From Streptomyces sp. NBC_00249 (GTDB lineage Bacteria > Actinomycetota > Actinomycetes > Streptomycetales > Streptomycetaceae), in assembly GCF_026342355.1 (NCBI RefSeq), contig NZ_JAPEMV010000003.1:1-64000 (forward strand): a stretch of DNA of 64,000 bases, given 5' to 3'. The notes under the pieces were generated by a model. The model saw only the letters and a list, made by a program, of their open reading frames with translations. It made no database searches and was not told the DNA's origin. Position 1 is the stretch's first letter. Every line of letters begins with the position of its first letter. Positions 25,967 through 35,096 of this stretch are shown here, one piece after another. The translations under genes and the position numbers were made by a program.

Positions 25967-27181
25967 CTATTCCGCTTCCGCCCGGGCCGGAAGGGTGAAG
26001 CCGTCGAACAGCCCGTCCAGCGCCCTGCGCGTGACCCGGGCGGGCGTGGCGCGGACGGCGAGGTCGCGGGCCGCCACGGCGAGGGGGTGGGTGAGGGAGG
26101 CCATGCGGCCCGCGCGGCGGGCCCGGACCCGGACGGCGTCCGTACGGGCGAGCCGGGCCCGGCTGTAGGCGGCGAGGGCGGCCGCCACGTCCGCCGGGTC
26201 CACCGCGTCCAGCAGGTGGCCCAGCACCGCGGCGTCCTCCACGGCCTGGCAGGCGCCCTGCCCGAGGCTGGGGTTCATGGCGTGCGCGGCGTCCCCGATC
26301 CAGGCGACGCGCCCGTCGTGCAGCCGGGGCAGCGGGCCCGCCAGGTCGTACAGGTCGTGCTGGAGCACCACCGCCGGGTCGATCCGCTCCAGGAGCGCGG
26401 GGATCGGGTCGTGCCAGCCGCCGAAGCGGCGCAGCAGTTCGGCCCGGACGTCGGTCGGCCGGTACCCCGCGGGGACGACGGCGGTGGCGTACAGGTAGAG
26501 CCGGCCGTCGGCGAGCGGGACCGTACCGAACCGCTGCCCGCGCCCCCAGGTCTCGCAGCCCTCCGGCGCGGCGACGCCGGACAGGACGGTGCGCCAGGCG
26601 GTCTCCCCGGCGTAGCGCAGGCCGGGGTGGTCGGGGAAGTGCTGCCGGCGCAGCGGACTGTGGATGCCGTCGGCGGCGACCACGGCGTCGGCGGTGAGGT
26701 CACCGAGGCCGGTACGCACCACCGCGCGTCCCCCGGCCCCGCAGCCCGCCCGGTCCACGCCGGTGACGGCGGCGTCGTAGGCGAGGGCGCCCTCCGGGAG
26801 CGCGGCGGTCAGGGCGGCGGTCAGCGTCTGCCGGTGCACGGGCAGCGGAGGCCGGCCGTAACGGGCGGTCAGCGCGGCGGTGTCGGTGCGGCTGAGGCGG
26901 CGGCCCGACCGGTCGCGCAGGCTCATGGCGCCGGTCGCGGCCGGCGCCTCGGGCGCCTCGGGCGCGCCGGATCCCGCGCAGGCGGCCGCGGGGTCGAAGC
27001 CGACGGAGTCGAAGGCGCGCAGGGCGTTGGGGGCGAGGACGATGCCCGCGCCGACGGCGGTCGGTCCCGGGGCCCGCTCGCACACCGTGACCCGCCAGCC
27101 CCGGCGGTGCAGGGCCAGGGCGGCGGTGAGCCCGCCGATCCCGGCACCGGCGACTACGGCGTGGCGCTGACGCTGCGACAT
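25967..27181 (-). CDS. FAD-dependent aromatic monooxygenase
   Basis: The 404-residue flavoprotein hydroxylase has the FAD Rossmann motif VAGAGIGGLTAALALHRRGWRVTVCER at the N-terminus, the DG motif VVAADGIHSPLRRQHF in the middle and the second FAD motif WIGDAAHAMNPSLGQGACQAVEDA near residue 290. These define group A flavin monooxygenases such as salicylate or 3-hydroxybenzoate hydroxylases. The substrate is not evident. It is divergent from a TetR regulator, with two matching palindromic operators between the genes, so the regulator probably represses it until an aromatic ligand is bound. Confidence 0.88.
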   Translation of the reverse strand: MSQRQRHAVVAGAGIGGLTAALALHRRGWRVTVCERAPGPTAVGAGIVLAPNALRAFDSVGFDPAAACAGSGAPEAPEAPAATGAMSLRDRSGRRLSRTDTAALTARYGRPPLPVHRQTLTAALTAALPEGALAYDAAVTGVDRAGCGAGGRAVVRTGLGDLTADAVVAADGIHSPLRRQHFPDHPGLRYAGETAWRTVLSGVAAPEGCETWGRGQRFGTVPLADGRLYLYATAVVPAGYRPTDVRAELLRRFGGWHDPIPALLERIDPAVVLQHDLYDLAGPLPRLHDGRVAWIGDAAHAMNPSLGQGACQAVEDAAVLGHLLDAVDPADVAAALAAYSRARLARTDAVRVRARRAGRMASLTHPLAVAARDLAVRATPARVTRRALDGLFDGFTLPARAEAE

Positions 27182-27208
27182 GGCGGGCTCCTCTGCTGGG
27201 CATCACGC

Positions 27209-27226
27209 CCTCTACATCCGTAGAGG
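27209..27226. promoter_or_regulatory. Operator site 1 for the divergent TetR regulator
   Basis: CCTCTAC-atcc-GTAGAGG is an inverted repeat of seven-base arms. Its core, CTCTAC-N4-GTAGAG, is repeated exactly in the second site nearby. It lies 28 bases upstream of the monooxygenase start on the minus strand. Confidence 0.75.
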
Positions 27227-27234
27227 ACATGGCT

Positions 27235-27256
27235 TCACTCTACAGCTGTAGAGTGA
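27235..27256. promoter_or_regulatory. Operator site 2, perfect 22-bp palindrome
   Basis: TCACTCTACAG is followed directly by its exact reverse complement. The core is again CTCTAC-N4-GTAGAG. It ends four bases before the TetR start codon, so binding here would block TetR translation initiation or transcription and give autoregulation. Confidence 0.82.
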
Positions 27257-27260
27257 GGCC

Positions 27261-27878
27261 ATGTCCACCCCCGAGAACCCGGCCCAGCAGCCCGCCGACC
27301 GCAGGACCCTCCTCGCGGACACCGCGATCGGCCTCGTCGCCGCCGCCGGCCTGCGCGGCCTCACCCACCGCGCCGTCGACGCCGCGGCGGGGCTTCCCGC
27401 GGGCAGCACCTCGTACTACTTCCGTACGCGCACCGCGCTGATCGCCGCCTGCTACGCCCGGCTGGCCGAGCTGGACCTCGCCGACCTCGACCGGGACGCC
27501 CCGCTCGCGGCGCAGGTCCCCGCGGACCGGGACGCGGTCGCCGCCGCGCTCGGCGCGCTGCTGCACCGCTGGCTGACCGTGGGCCGGGAGCGCCAGCTGG
27601 CGCGCTTCGAACTGAGCCTGGAAGCCGCCCGGAACCCGGACCTCCAAGCCGACCTGCACCAGGCGGGCCTGGGATCCCGGGCCCTGGCGGCCGCCGTCCT
27701 GACCGCCCTGGGCGCGCGCCGCCCGCAGGAGTCCGCCGACCTGATGGTCTCCTGGACCGATGGCCTCCTCTACGACCGCCTCGCGGGCGCCCTCGCCCGC
27801 TCCCGCCCGGCCCCCGACCGGACCGAACTGACCGCCACCGTCCGCCGGATGATCGACGCGGCCCTGGCCGAGCCGTAG
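27261..27878 (+). CDS. TetR-family repressor
   Basis: The 205-residue protein has the TetR helix-turn-helix at the N-terminus (LLADTAIGLVAAAGLRGLTHRAVDAAAGLPAGSTSYYFRTRTALI), followed by an all-helical ligand-binding domain. The pair of CTCTAC-N4-GTAGAG operators in the intergenic region is shared with the divergent FAD monooxygenase gene, which is its likely target. The VOC gene follows after nine bases and may be co-transcribed. Confidence 0.9.
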   Translation: MSTPENPAQQPADRRTLLADTAIGLVAAAGLRGLTHRAVDAAAGLPAGSTSYYFRTRTALIAACYARLAELDLADLDRDAPLAAQVPADRDAVAAALGALLHRWLTVGRERQLARFELSLEAARNPDLQADLHQAGLGSRALAAAVLTALGARRPQESADLMVSWTDGLLYDRLAGALARSRPAPDRTELTATVRRMIDAALAEP

Positions 27879-27887
27879 GCTCGCGTC

Positions 27888-28265
27888 ATGATCGCTGAAC
27901 TGCAGTGCGTGGTCCTGGACTGCCCCGAACCGCTGCGGCTCGCCGAGTTCTACGCGGCGCTGCTGGGCGGAGACGTCAACCGCCCGGACCGGCGCTGGGC
28001 CGTGGACGAGGAGTGGGCCACCCTGCACGCCCCGTCCGGCACGGTGCTCGCCTTCCAGCGGGTCGCCGGCCACCGGCCGCCGCGCTGGCCGGACCCCGAG
28101 CGGCCGCAGCAGTTCCACCTGGACCTCGCCGTACCCGACCTCGCCCGGGCCCACGAAGAGGTGCTCGCCCACGGCGCGACCCTGCTCGACGCGGGCCCCG
28201 ACACCCGGGGGTGGCGCGTCTACGCCGACCCTGCGGGGCATCCGTTCTGCCTGGTCCGCGACTGA
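27888..28265 (+). CDS. VOC (glyoxalase/bleomycin-resistance) family protein
   Basis: The 125-residue protein forms one vicinal-oxygen-chelate domain: MIAELQCVVLDCPEPLRLAEFYAALLGG at the start and QFHLDLAVPDLARAHEEVLAHGATLLD with DPAGHPFCLVRD at the end. These are the typical beta-alpha-beta-beta-beta units. Members include glyoxalases, dioxygenases and drug-binding proteins; this short form is often of unknown substrate. It follows the TetR gene closely. The following 187 bases to the serine hydrolase end show no gene. Confidence 0.88.
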   Translation: MIAELQCVVLDCPEPLRLAEFYAALLGGDVNRPDRRWAVDEEWATLHAPSGTVLAFQRVAGHRPPRWPDPERPQQFHLDLAVPDLARAHEEVLAHGATLLDAGPDTRGWRVYADPAGHPFCLVRD

Positions 28266-28452
28266 ACCGGACCCTGCGCGGCCCGGGAAAACGGCGTGGC
28301 GGCCCGCCTCGCGCCGCCGCTACCATCGGGCGCCCCGGCCGGCCGCTCTCCTGGCCGGCCCCGACCCGGAACGAAACGCCCACATCGTCGGCGCGATCCA
28401 GGTCGTCCACGAGTTCCGCTGAGGTCCGCCGGATTCCGCCGGGGCCCCCTCC

Positions 28453-30333
28453 TCAGTCCGCCGAGCGGGACCAGCCCACGGCCTCGATGCGGGACGCGTC
28501 CGAGGGGCGGTCCTCGGCGAAGAGCAGGGCGGCCGGTTCGGCCACCCGGACGACGTCCACGTAGATCCCGCGCCCGACGTAGCGCCCGGTCGCGGAGTGC
28601 CGCAGGCGCAGACGGACCTCGCGGCCCGCCCAGGCGGTGAGCGGGGCTTCCAGGCGGTGCCAGATGCGGCCCGACCAGCCGGCGACGGCGCCCTGCGGCC
28701 ACTGCTCGGGGGCGCCGCCCGTGGTGCGGACCGTACTGAAGGGCAGCGGCTCCCAGACCGTCCCGTCCGCCGAGGCCTCCAGGTGCAGGGCGCCCGCACC
28801 GGGCACCGTGTCCCACCACACCGCGCAGCGCAGCCGGGCCCGCGCGGTGGCCGGGGTCAGCGGCGGCAGGGTGAGGGTGCCCGAGCCGCCCGTCTCCATG
28901 CCGGAGTACCAGGCCGGGCCGCCGTGCCGGGTACGGACGGGCACGGCGCGCGCGAACCGGTTGCCGGTCGCCACCCGGGGCGCGCTGCCGGCCCGCCAGG
29001 TCCGTACGGGGTGCACGGAGTTGCCGAGCAGGACCAGGAAGGAGTCGGTGGAGGGGTCCAGCACCAGGGAGGTGCCGGTGAAACCGGTGTGGCCGGCGGA
29101 GTGCGGGGTGGCCATGGCGCCCATGTACCAGTGCTGGTAGAGCTCGAAGCCGAGGCCGTGGTCGTCGCCGGGGAAGGCGGTGTTGTAGTCGGTGAAGAGC
29201 AGTTCGACGGAGGCGGGGCGCAGGATCCGGCGGCCCGCGTAGACCCCGCCGTCGAGCAGGGCGCGGGAGAGGACCGCGAGGTCCCAGGCGGTACCGAAGA
29301 CGCCCGCGTGGCCCGCGACCCCGCCGAGGGCGTACGCGTTCTCGTCGTGGACCTCGCCCCAGACCAGCCCGCGGTCCAGGCCCGACCAGGGCGGGCGCTG
29401 CACCTCGGTGGCCGCGGTGACCCGGCGCCAGGAGAGCGGCGGGTTGTACCGGGTGCGGTGCATCCCGAGCGGAGCGGTGATCTCGTCGTGGAGCAGGACG
29501 TCCAAAGTGCGGCCGGTGATCCGTTCCAGGAGCAGCTGGAGGGTGATGAGGTTCAGGTCGGAGTACCGGTAGACCGTCCCGGGAGTGTCCTGCGGCCGCA
29601 CCGACCACAGCAGCCTCAACTGCCCCTCACGGGTGGCCTCCTTGTAGAAGGGCGCCCACGAGCGCAACCCCGAGGTGTGCGTGAGCAGCTGCCGGACGGT
29701 GATCGCCTCCTTGCCGCCCCCGGTGAACTCGGGCAGGTAGCGGTCCACCGGAGCCTCCAGCTCCAGCTGCCCCCGCTCCATCTGCTGGACGGCGAGGATG
29801 GAGGTGAACAGCTTGCTGAGCGAGGCCAGGTCGAAGACGGTGTCCTCGGCCGCCGCGATCCGCTCGGCGGCCGGGAACTCCTTCGGCCGGTCGGTGCGGC
29901 CGTCGTAGTCCGCGTACCGGACCGCGTCGCCCATGGCCCGGTGCAGGGCGACCGTACGGCCCCGCCCGGCGAGGACCACGGCCCCGGCGTAGTAGGGGTG
30001 TTCGGGGGAGGGGCCCAGGAAACGCCGGGCTTCCTCCGCCACGCCCTCCAGGTGCCGCTCCAGCAGCCCGGCCTGACGCGCGGAGCCGTACCGCAGCCGC
30101 AGCCCCTGCAGGGCGCGCCGCTCGGCCGGCCCCCCTCCGGCGGCCCCGGCCGGGGCACCCGGCAGCGCGGCGTGCAGCACGAGCACCCCGCCCAGCGCCA
30201 ACAGCCGCGCCCCGAGCCGCCTCCGGCTCGGCCCGCCACCGCCACTCACCCCCGCGCCGCCGAAGCCCGTACCGCTGAAGCCCGTACCGCCGAAGCCCGT
30301 ACCGCCGCCCGCCGCAGCCCCGTCACCGCTCAT
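28453..30333 (-). CDS. Secreted or membrane-anchored serine hydrolase (beta-lactamase/esterase fold)
   Basis: The 626-residue product has an N-terminal stretch of repeated Gly-Thr-Gly-Phe, a basic patch (PSRRRLGARLL), a hydrophobic signal/anchor (ALGGVLVLHAALPGAPAGAAGG) and a class C beta-lactamase-like domain. The catalytic motifs are SLSK, YSD and AGHTG. The roughly 180-residue C-terminal part is a separate beta-rich domain (GRIWHRLEAPLTAWAGREVRLRLRH), resembling a carbohydrate-binding or jelly-roll module. It probably acts outside the membrane as a D-aminopeptidase- or esterase-like enzyme. ATG 30333 is chosen because it starts directly before the repeat and signal sequence. Confidence 0.85.
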   Translation of the reverse strand: MSGDGAAAGGGTGFGGTGFSGTGFGGAGVSGGGGPSRRRLGARLLALGGVLVLHAALPGAPAGAAGGGPAERRALQGLRLRYGSARQAGLLERHLEGVAEEARRFLGPSPEHPYYAGAVVLAGRGRTVALHRAMGDAVRYADYDGRTDRPKEFPAAERIAAAEDTVFDLASLSKLFTSILAVQQMERGQLELEAPVDRYLPEFTGGGKEAITVRQLLTHTSGLRSWAPFYKEATREGQLRLLWSVRPQDTPGTVYRYSDLNLITLQLLLERITGRTLDVLLHDEITAPLGMHRTRYNPPLSWRRVTAATEVQRPPWSGLDRGLVWGEVHDENAYALGGVAGHAGVFGTAWDLAVLSRALLDGGVYAGRRILRPASVELLFTDYNTAFPGDDHGLGFELYQHWYMGAMATPHSAGHTGFTGTSLVLDPSTDSFLVLLGNSVHPVRTWRAGSAPRVATGNRFARAVPVRTRHGGPAWYSGMETGGSGTLTLPPLTPATARARLRCAVWWDTVPGAGALHLEASADGTVWEPLPFSTVRTTGGAPEQWPQGAVAGWSGRIWHRLEAPLTAWAGREVRLRLRHSATGRYVGRGIYVDVVRVAEPAALLFAEDRPSDASRIEAVGWSRSAD

Positions 30334-30421
30334 GTCCCGGCCCTCCTGTTCCTGCCCGCGCACGCTACTGGGTGTGTGCCCGCCCACCGCGCACCCTCCG
30401 CACCGCCCGGCCGTCAAAGAA

Positions 30422-30438
30422 TCTGACACAGCATCAGA
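30422..30438. promoter_or_regulatory. Inverted repeat CTGA-N7-TCAG, site A
   Basis: TCTGACACAGCATCAGA has the arms TCTGA/TCAGA spaced by seven bases. It lies 43 bases before the nitronate monooxygenase start. The same architecture is found at 44772-44788 and 56731-56747, each before lipid/steroid catabolism genes. Confidence 0.65.
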
Positions 30439-30481
30439 AAATCTCTTCCCTAGCCCGCCGCCCTGCGGCATCCTCACGCCC

Positions 30482-31588
30482 ATGGAGACGGAGCTGAGCA
30501 AGAAACTGGGAGTCGAGCACGCCATCTTCGGCTTCACGCCCTTCCCGGCGGTCGCCGCTGCCATCACCCGCGCGGGCGGCTTCGGCGTCCTCGGAGCGGT
30601 CCGCTACACCGCTCCCGACGACCTCAGGCGCGACCTCGACTGGATGCAGGCGCACACCGACGGCAAGCCCTACGGCCTCGACGTGGTCATGCCCGCCAAG
30701 AAGGCCGTCGACGGCGTCAGCGAGGCCGACATCGAGGCGATGATCCCGGCCGGGCACCGCGAGTTCGTCCGCGAGACCCTCGCCAAGCACCACGTACCCG
30801 AGCTGGCCGAGGGCGAGGCCTCCGGCTGGCGGATCACCGGCTGGATGGAGCAGGTCGCCCGCAACCAGCTCGACGTCGCCTTCGACTACCCCGTCAAACT
30901 CCTGGCGAACGCCCTCGGTTCCCCGCCCGCCGACGTCATCGCGCGCGCCCACGACCACGGCGTCCTCGTCGCCGCCCTCGCCGGCAGCGCCCGGCACGCC
31001 CGCCGCCACGCCGAAGCGGGCATCGACATCGTCGTCGCCCAGGGCTACGAGGCCGGCGGCCACACCGGGGACATCGCCACCATGGTCCTCGTCCCGGAGA
31101 TCGTCGAGGCCGTGGCCCCGCTCCCCGTCCTCGCCGCCGGAGGCATCGGCAGCGGCGAGCAGATCGCCGCCGGACTCGCCCTCGGCGCCCAGGGGGCCTG
31201 GCTCGGCTCCCTCTGGCTCACCACCACCGAGGCCGACCTCCACTCCCGCGCCCTCACCGCGAAACTCCTCGCCGCCGGCTCCGGCGACACCGTCCGCTCC
31301 CGCGCCCTGACCGGCAAGCCGGCCCGCCAGCTGCGCACCGAGTGGACCGACGCCTGGGACGACCCGGACGGCCCCGGCGCGCTCCCGATGCCCCTCCAGG
31401 GCCTGCTCGTCGCCGAGGCCGTCTCGCGGATCCAGAAGTACGAGGTCGAGCCGCTGCTCGGCACCCCCGTCGGCCAGATCGTCGGCCGGATGAACACCGA
31501 ACGCAGCGTCCAGGCCGTCTTCGACGAGCTCACCAGCGGCTTCGAACGCGCCATCGACCGCATCAACCGCATCGCCGGCCGGGCCTGA
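30482..31588 (+). CDS. Nitronate monooxygenase / 2-nitropropane dioxygenase family FMN enzyme
   Basis: The 368-residue TIM-barrel flavoenzyme starts METELSKKLGVEHAIFGFTPFPAVAAAITRAGGFGVLGAVRYT, which is typical of the family. The FMN phosphate-binding part is VAQGYEAGGHTGD (with the catalytic-type histidine) and PVLAAGGIGSGEQIAAGLALGAQGAWLGS. Family members oxidise alkyl nitronates, and relatives (FabK) are enoyl reductases. In actinobacteria such genes often sit in fatty-acid or sterol catabolism clusters. Start ATG 30482 matches the family N-terminus but has no evident Shine-Dalgarno. It is followed after 33 bases by an acyl-CoA synthetase gene. Confidence 0.88.
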   Translation: METELSKKLGVEHAIFGFTPFPAVAAAITRAGGFGVLGAVRYTAPDDLRRDLDWMQAHTDGKPYGLDVVMPAKKAVDGVSEADIEAMIPAGHREFVRETLAKHHVPELAEGEASGWRITGWMEQVARNQLDVAFDYPVKLLANALGSPPADVIARAHDHGVLVAALAGSARHARRHAEAGIDIVVAQGYEAGGHTGDIATMVLVPEIVEAVAPLPVLAAGGIGSGEQIAAGLALGAQGAWLGSLWLTTTEADLHSRALTAKLLAAGSGDTVRSRALTGKPARQLRTEWTDAWDDPDGPGALPMPLQGLLVAEAVSRIQKYEVEPLLGTPVGQIVGRMNTERSVQAVFDELTSGFERAIDRINRIAGRA

Positions 31589-31621
31589 ACCCCGCAGGCC
31601 CGAGGGAGGACCGCAAGCCTC

Positions 31622-33187
31622 ATGAGCGACCAGCAGCACACGCAGCGCCCCACCGGGTTCTGGGCCCAGGCGGCCGCCGACCCCGACCGCACCGTCCTGG
31701 TCACCCCCGAGGGCGAGGAATGGTCCGCCGGGCGCCTGCACGCCGACGTGAACCGCCTCGTCCACGGGCTGCGCGCCGCCGGAATGGAGACGGGCGACGC
31801 CTTCGCCGTCGTCCTCCCCAACGGCGTCGAGTTCTTCACCGCCTACCTCGCCGCCTCCCAGGCCGGCTTCTACCTGGTCCCGGTCAACCACCACCTCGTC
31901 GGCCCCGAGATCGCCTGGATCGTCTCCGACTCCGGAGCCAAGGTCCTCCTCGCCCACGAGCGCTACGCCGAGGCCGCCACCGCCGCCGCCGAGGAGGCGG
32001 GCCTGCCCGAGGCCGGCCGCTACGCCGTCGGCGCCGTCCCCGGCTTCCGCCCGTACGCCGAACTCCTCGAAGGCCAGCCCGCCACACCCCCCGCCGGCCG
32101 CACCCTGGGCTGGGTGATGAACTACACCTCCGGCACCACCGGCCGCCCGCGCGGCATCCGCCGCCCGCTGTCGGGCCGGCTCCCGGAGGAGACGCACCTC
32201 GGCGGGTTCCTCGGCATCTTCGGCATCCGCCCCTTCGACGACAACGTCCACCTCGTCTGCTCGCCGCTCTACCACACCGCCGTGCTCCAGTTCGCGGGCG
32301 CCTCCCTGCACATCGGGCACCCCCTGGTGCTGATGGACAAGTGGGGCCCGGAGGAGATGCTGCGCCTGATCGACCGGCACGCCTGCACCCACACCCACAT
32401 GGTCCCCACCCAGTTCCACCGCCTGCTCGCCCTCCCGCAGCAGACGAAGGAGGCCTACGACGTCTCCTCCATGCGGCACGCCATCCACGGCGCCGCGCCC
32501 TGCCCGGACCACGTCAAGCGGGCGATGATCGACTGGTGGGGCCGGTGCGTGGAGGAGTACTACGCGGCCAGCGAGGGCGGCGGCGCCTTCGCCACGGCCG
32601 AGGAATGGCTCAAACGGCCCGGCACCGTCGGCAAGGCCTGGCCGATCAGCGAACTGGCCGTGTTCGACGACGACGGCAACCGGCTGCCGCCCGGCGAACT
32701 CGGCACCGTCTACCTGAAGATGAACACCGGCGGCTTCAGCTACCACAAGGACGAGGGCAAGACCCGCAAGAACCGCATCGGCGACTTCTTCACCGTCGGG
32801 GACCTCGGCCTGCTGGACGAGGAGGGCTACCTCTACCTCCGCGACCGCAAGATCGACATGATCATCTCGGGCGGGGTCAACATCTACCCCGCCGAGATCG
32901 AGTCCGCCCTCCTCACCCACCCGGCGGTCGCGGACGCCGCCGCCTTCGGCATCCCGAACGACTCCTGGGGCGAGGAGGTCAAGGCCGTCATCGAGCCCGC
33001 CGAGGGCTTCGAGGCGGGCGAGGCCCTGGCCGCCGAGATCCTCCACCACTGCGAACGGCAGCTGGCCGGCTACAAGCGCCCCAAGTCGGTGGACTTCATC
33101 GAGACGATGCCGCGCGACCCCAACGGCAAGCTGTACAAGCGCCGCCTGCGCGACCCCTACTGGGAGGGCCGCGACCGCGCCGTGTGA
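31622..33187 (+). CDS. Acyl-CoA synthetase (FadD-like)
   Basis: The 521-residue adenylate-forming enzyme activates a carboxylic acid to its CoA thioester via an acyl-AMP. Core motifs are MNYTSGTTGRPRGI (the P-loop), EEYYAASEGG and LYLRDRKIDMIISGGVNIYPAEIE, plus the C-terminal catalytic lysine in DPNGKLYKRRL. ATG 31622 follows GAGGGAGG at a good distance. It is in one operon with the nitronate monooxygenase, under the shared CTGA-N7-TCAG site, and converges on a DinB gene. Confidence 0.92.
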   Translation: MSDQQHTQRPTGFWAQAAADPDRTVLVTPEGEEWSAGRLHADVNRLVHGLRAAGMETGDAFAVVLPNGVEFFTAYLAASQAGFYLVPVNHHLVGPEIAWIVSDSGAKVLLAHERYAEAATAAAEEAGLPEAGRYAVGAVPGFRPYAELLEGQPATPPAGRTLGWVMNYTSGTTGRPRGIRRPLSGRLPEETHLGGFLGIFGIRPFDDNVHLVCSPLYHTAVLQFAGASLHIGHPLVLMDKWGPEEMLRLIDRHACTHTHMVPTQFHRLLALPQQTKEAYDVSSMRHAIHGAAPCPDHVKRAMIDWWGRCVEEYYAASEGGGAFATAEEWLKRPGTVGKAWPISELAVFDDDGNRLPPGELGTVYLKMNTGGFSYHKDEGKTRKNRIGDFFTVGDLGLLDEEGYLYLRDRKIDMIISGGVNIYPAEIESALLTHPAVADAAAFGIPNDSWGEEVKAVIEPAEGFEAGEALAAEILHHCERQLAGYKRPKSVDFIETMPRDPNGKLYKRRLRDPYWEGRDRAV

Positions 33188-33215
33188 GCCCGCGCCCGGT
33201 TCCCGGCGTGCCCGG

Positions 33216-33767
33216 TCAGACGCCGACGGCCCCGTCGATCCGCTCCCGCAGCAGATCGGCGTGGCCGTTGTGCCGGGCGTACTCCTCGACCATGTGCAGC
33301 AGCACCCAGCGCAGCGAGACCACCCCGAGCCATCCGTCACGGCCCTCGACGTCCAGGTCGGGGGCCCGCGCGGTGAAGTCCTCGGCGAAGGCGACCTCCT
33401 CGCGCCAGGCCCGCCACGCCTCCTCCACCGCCGCGGGCCCGGCCACCGCGCCGTCGAAGTCCCCGTCCGGATCGGCCCCCGAGGAGAAGCGCGCCGGCAC
33501 CTCCTGCCCGTCCAGCACCTGACGGAACCAGCGGCGCTCCACGTCGGCGAGATGGCGCACCAGGCCGAGCAGCGAGAGCGAAGACGGCTCCACCGACCGC
33601 CGGGCCAACTCCGCACCCAGCCCCGCGCACTTCAGCTCCAGGGTCGCGCGCTGGCCCGCCAGGACCGACAGGAGCAGGGTCCGCTCGTCCCCGGTCACGG
33701 GCCCCTTGAAGCGCCGCTCGCCCGCCTCGCCGGCCCATATCCCTGCTCTTCGCGTAGGACTCGTCAT
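33216..33767 (-). CDS. DinB-family protein (possible mycothiol-dependent transferase)
   Basis: The 183-residue four-helix-bundle protein matches the DinB/DUF664 family. Metal-ligand histidines appear in LSLLGLVRHLADVERRWF and LRWVLLHMVEEYARHNGHADLLRERIDG, the standard positions. Related actinobacterial proteins include mycothiol-dependent S-transferases. It is convergent with the acyl-CoA synthetase and divergent from the Ca2+/H+ antiporter. Substrate and partner are unknown. Confidence 0.88.
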   Translation of the reverse strand: MTSPTRRAGIWAGEAGERRFKGPVTGDERTLLLSVLAGQRATLELKCAGLGAELARRSVEPSSLSLLGLVRHLADVERRWFRQVLDGQEVPARFSSGADPDGDFDGAVAGPAAVEEAWRAWREEVAFAEDFTARAPDLDVEGRDGWLGVVSLRWVLLHMVEEYARHNGHADLLRERIDGAVGV

Positions 33768-33926
33768 GGCGAGATCATCAACCATCCCGACGGGGCGGGG
33801 GAAGCCCCCGGCCCCGGGGGCCGCAGAGCCCGCCACGCCCGGGGGTTTCGTGAGAAGCGCCACGCCAGAGCCCCGGAGGCGGTACTTGCGCCGCACCAAA
33901 GGGGTACTTCTGGCAAGTTGGCTGAT

Positions 33927-35060
33927 ATGAGTACGGCTACCCGCAGATCCCCCCTGACCGACTGGACCGTCCTGGTCCCCGTGGTGGCGCTGGTGGCGCT
34001 CGCCCTCAGCTGGGGCAGGGACCTGCCCTCGATCGCGGTGGCGCTGGTGTCGCTCTGCCTCGCCGGGGCGGTCCTGGCCGCCGTCCACCACGCCGAGGTC
34101 GTGGCCCACCGGGTCGGCGAACCCTTCGGCTCGCTGGTCCTCGCCGTCGCCGTCACCGTCATCGAAGTGGCCCTGATCGTCACCCTGATGGCCGACGGCG
34201 GGGACAAGACCGCCTCCCTCGCCCGGGACACCGTCTTCGCCGCCGTCATGATCACCTGCAACGGCATCGTCGGCCTGTCCCTGCTCGTCGGAGCGCTCCG
34301 CAACCGGGTGGCCGTCTTCAACGCCGAGGGCTCCGGCGCGGCCCTCGCCACCGTCGCGACCCTCGCCGTACTGAGCCTCGTCCTGCCCACCTTCACCACC
34401 AGCAAGCCCGGACCCGAGTTCTCCACCGCCCAGCTGACCTTCGCCGCCGTCGCCTCCCTGGCCCTGTACGGGCTGTTCATCGCCGTCCAGACCGTCCGCC
34501 ACCGCGACTACTTCCTGCCCGTGGACACCACGCCCGCCACCCCCGAGGGCAAGGCGGCGGCAGCAGCCGCCGCCGAGGACGCCGGCCACGCCGACCCGCC
34601 CACCTCCCGGGCCGCCCTCGTCAGCCTCGGCCTGCTGCTCGTCGCACTCGTCGCCGTCGTCGGCAACGCCAAGGCCGTCTCCCCGACCATCGAGGCGGGC
34701 GTCGCCCGCGCCGGACTGCCGAACGCCGTCGTCGGTGTGATCATCGCCCTGCTCGTACTGGCACCCGAGACCCTGGCCGCCGTCCGCGCCGCCCGCCGCG
34801 ACCGCGTCCAGACCAGCCTCAACCTCGGCTACGGCTCCGCCATCGCCAGCATCGGCCTGACCATCCCGGCCATCGCCCTGGCCTCCATCTGGCTCACCGG
34901 CCCGCTGCTGCTCGGCCTCGGCCCCATCCACATGGTGCTGCTCGCCCTCACCGTGGTCGTCAGCGCCCTGACGATCGCGCCCGGCCGCGCCACCCTGCTC
35001 CAGGGCGGCGTACACCTCGTCCTGCTGGCCGCCTACCTCTTCCTCGCCGTCAGCCCGTGA
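33927..35060 (+). CDS. Calcium/proton antiporter of the ChaA/CaCA type
   Basis: The 377-residue membrane protein has about eleven hydrophobic segments in two homologous halves. The cation-binding signature repeats are GEPFGSLVLAVAVTVIEVALI in the first half and VIIALLVLAPETLAAVRA in the second. A hydrophilic loop rich in Ala and Glu (residues about 200-225) separates the halves. It probably extrudes Ca2+ or Na+ in exchange for protons at the plasma membrane. It is a single gene, followed by a strong hairpin. Confidence 0.9.
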   Translation: MSTATRRSPLTDWTVLVPVVALVALALSWGRDLPSIAVALVSLCLAGAVLAAVHHAEVVAHRVGEPFGSLVLAVAVTVIEVALIVTLMADGGDKTASLARDTVFAAVMITCNGIVGLSLLVGALRNRVAVFNAEGSGAALATVATLAVLSLVLPTFTTSKPGPEFSTAQLTFAAVASLALYGLFIAVQTVRHRDYFLPVDTTPATPEGKAAAAAAAEDAGHADPPTSRAALVSLGLLLVALVAVVGNAKAVSPTIEAGVARAGLPNAVVGVIIALLVLAPETLAAVRAARRDRVQTSLNLGYGSAIASIGLTIPAIALASIWLTGPLLLGLGPIHMVLLALTVVVSALTIAPGRATLLQGGVHLVLLAAYLFLAVSP

Positions 35061-35061
35061 G

Positions 35062-35090
35062 GGCGGGGCCGGGAACTCCCCGGCCCCGCC
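35062..35090. terminator. Bidirectional terminator between antiporter and acylase genes
   Basis: GGCGGGGCCGGG pairs perfectly with CCCGGCCCCGCC around the five-base loop AACTC. It fills the 36-base gap between two convergent genes and probably serves both. Confidence 0.85.
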
Positions 35091-35096
35091 ACACGG

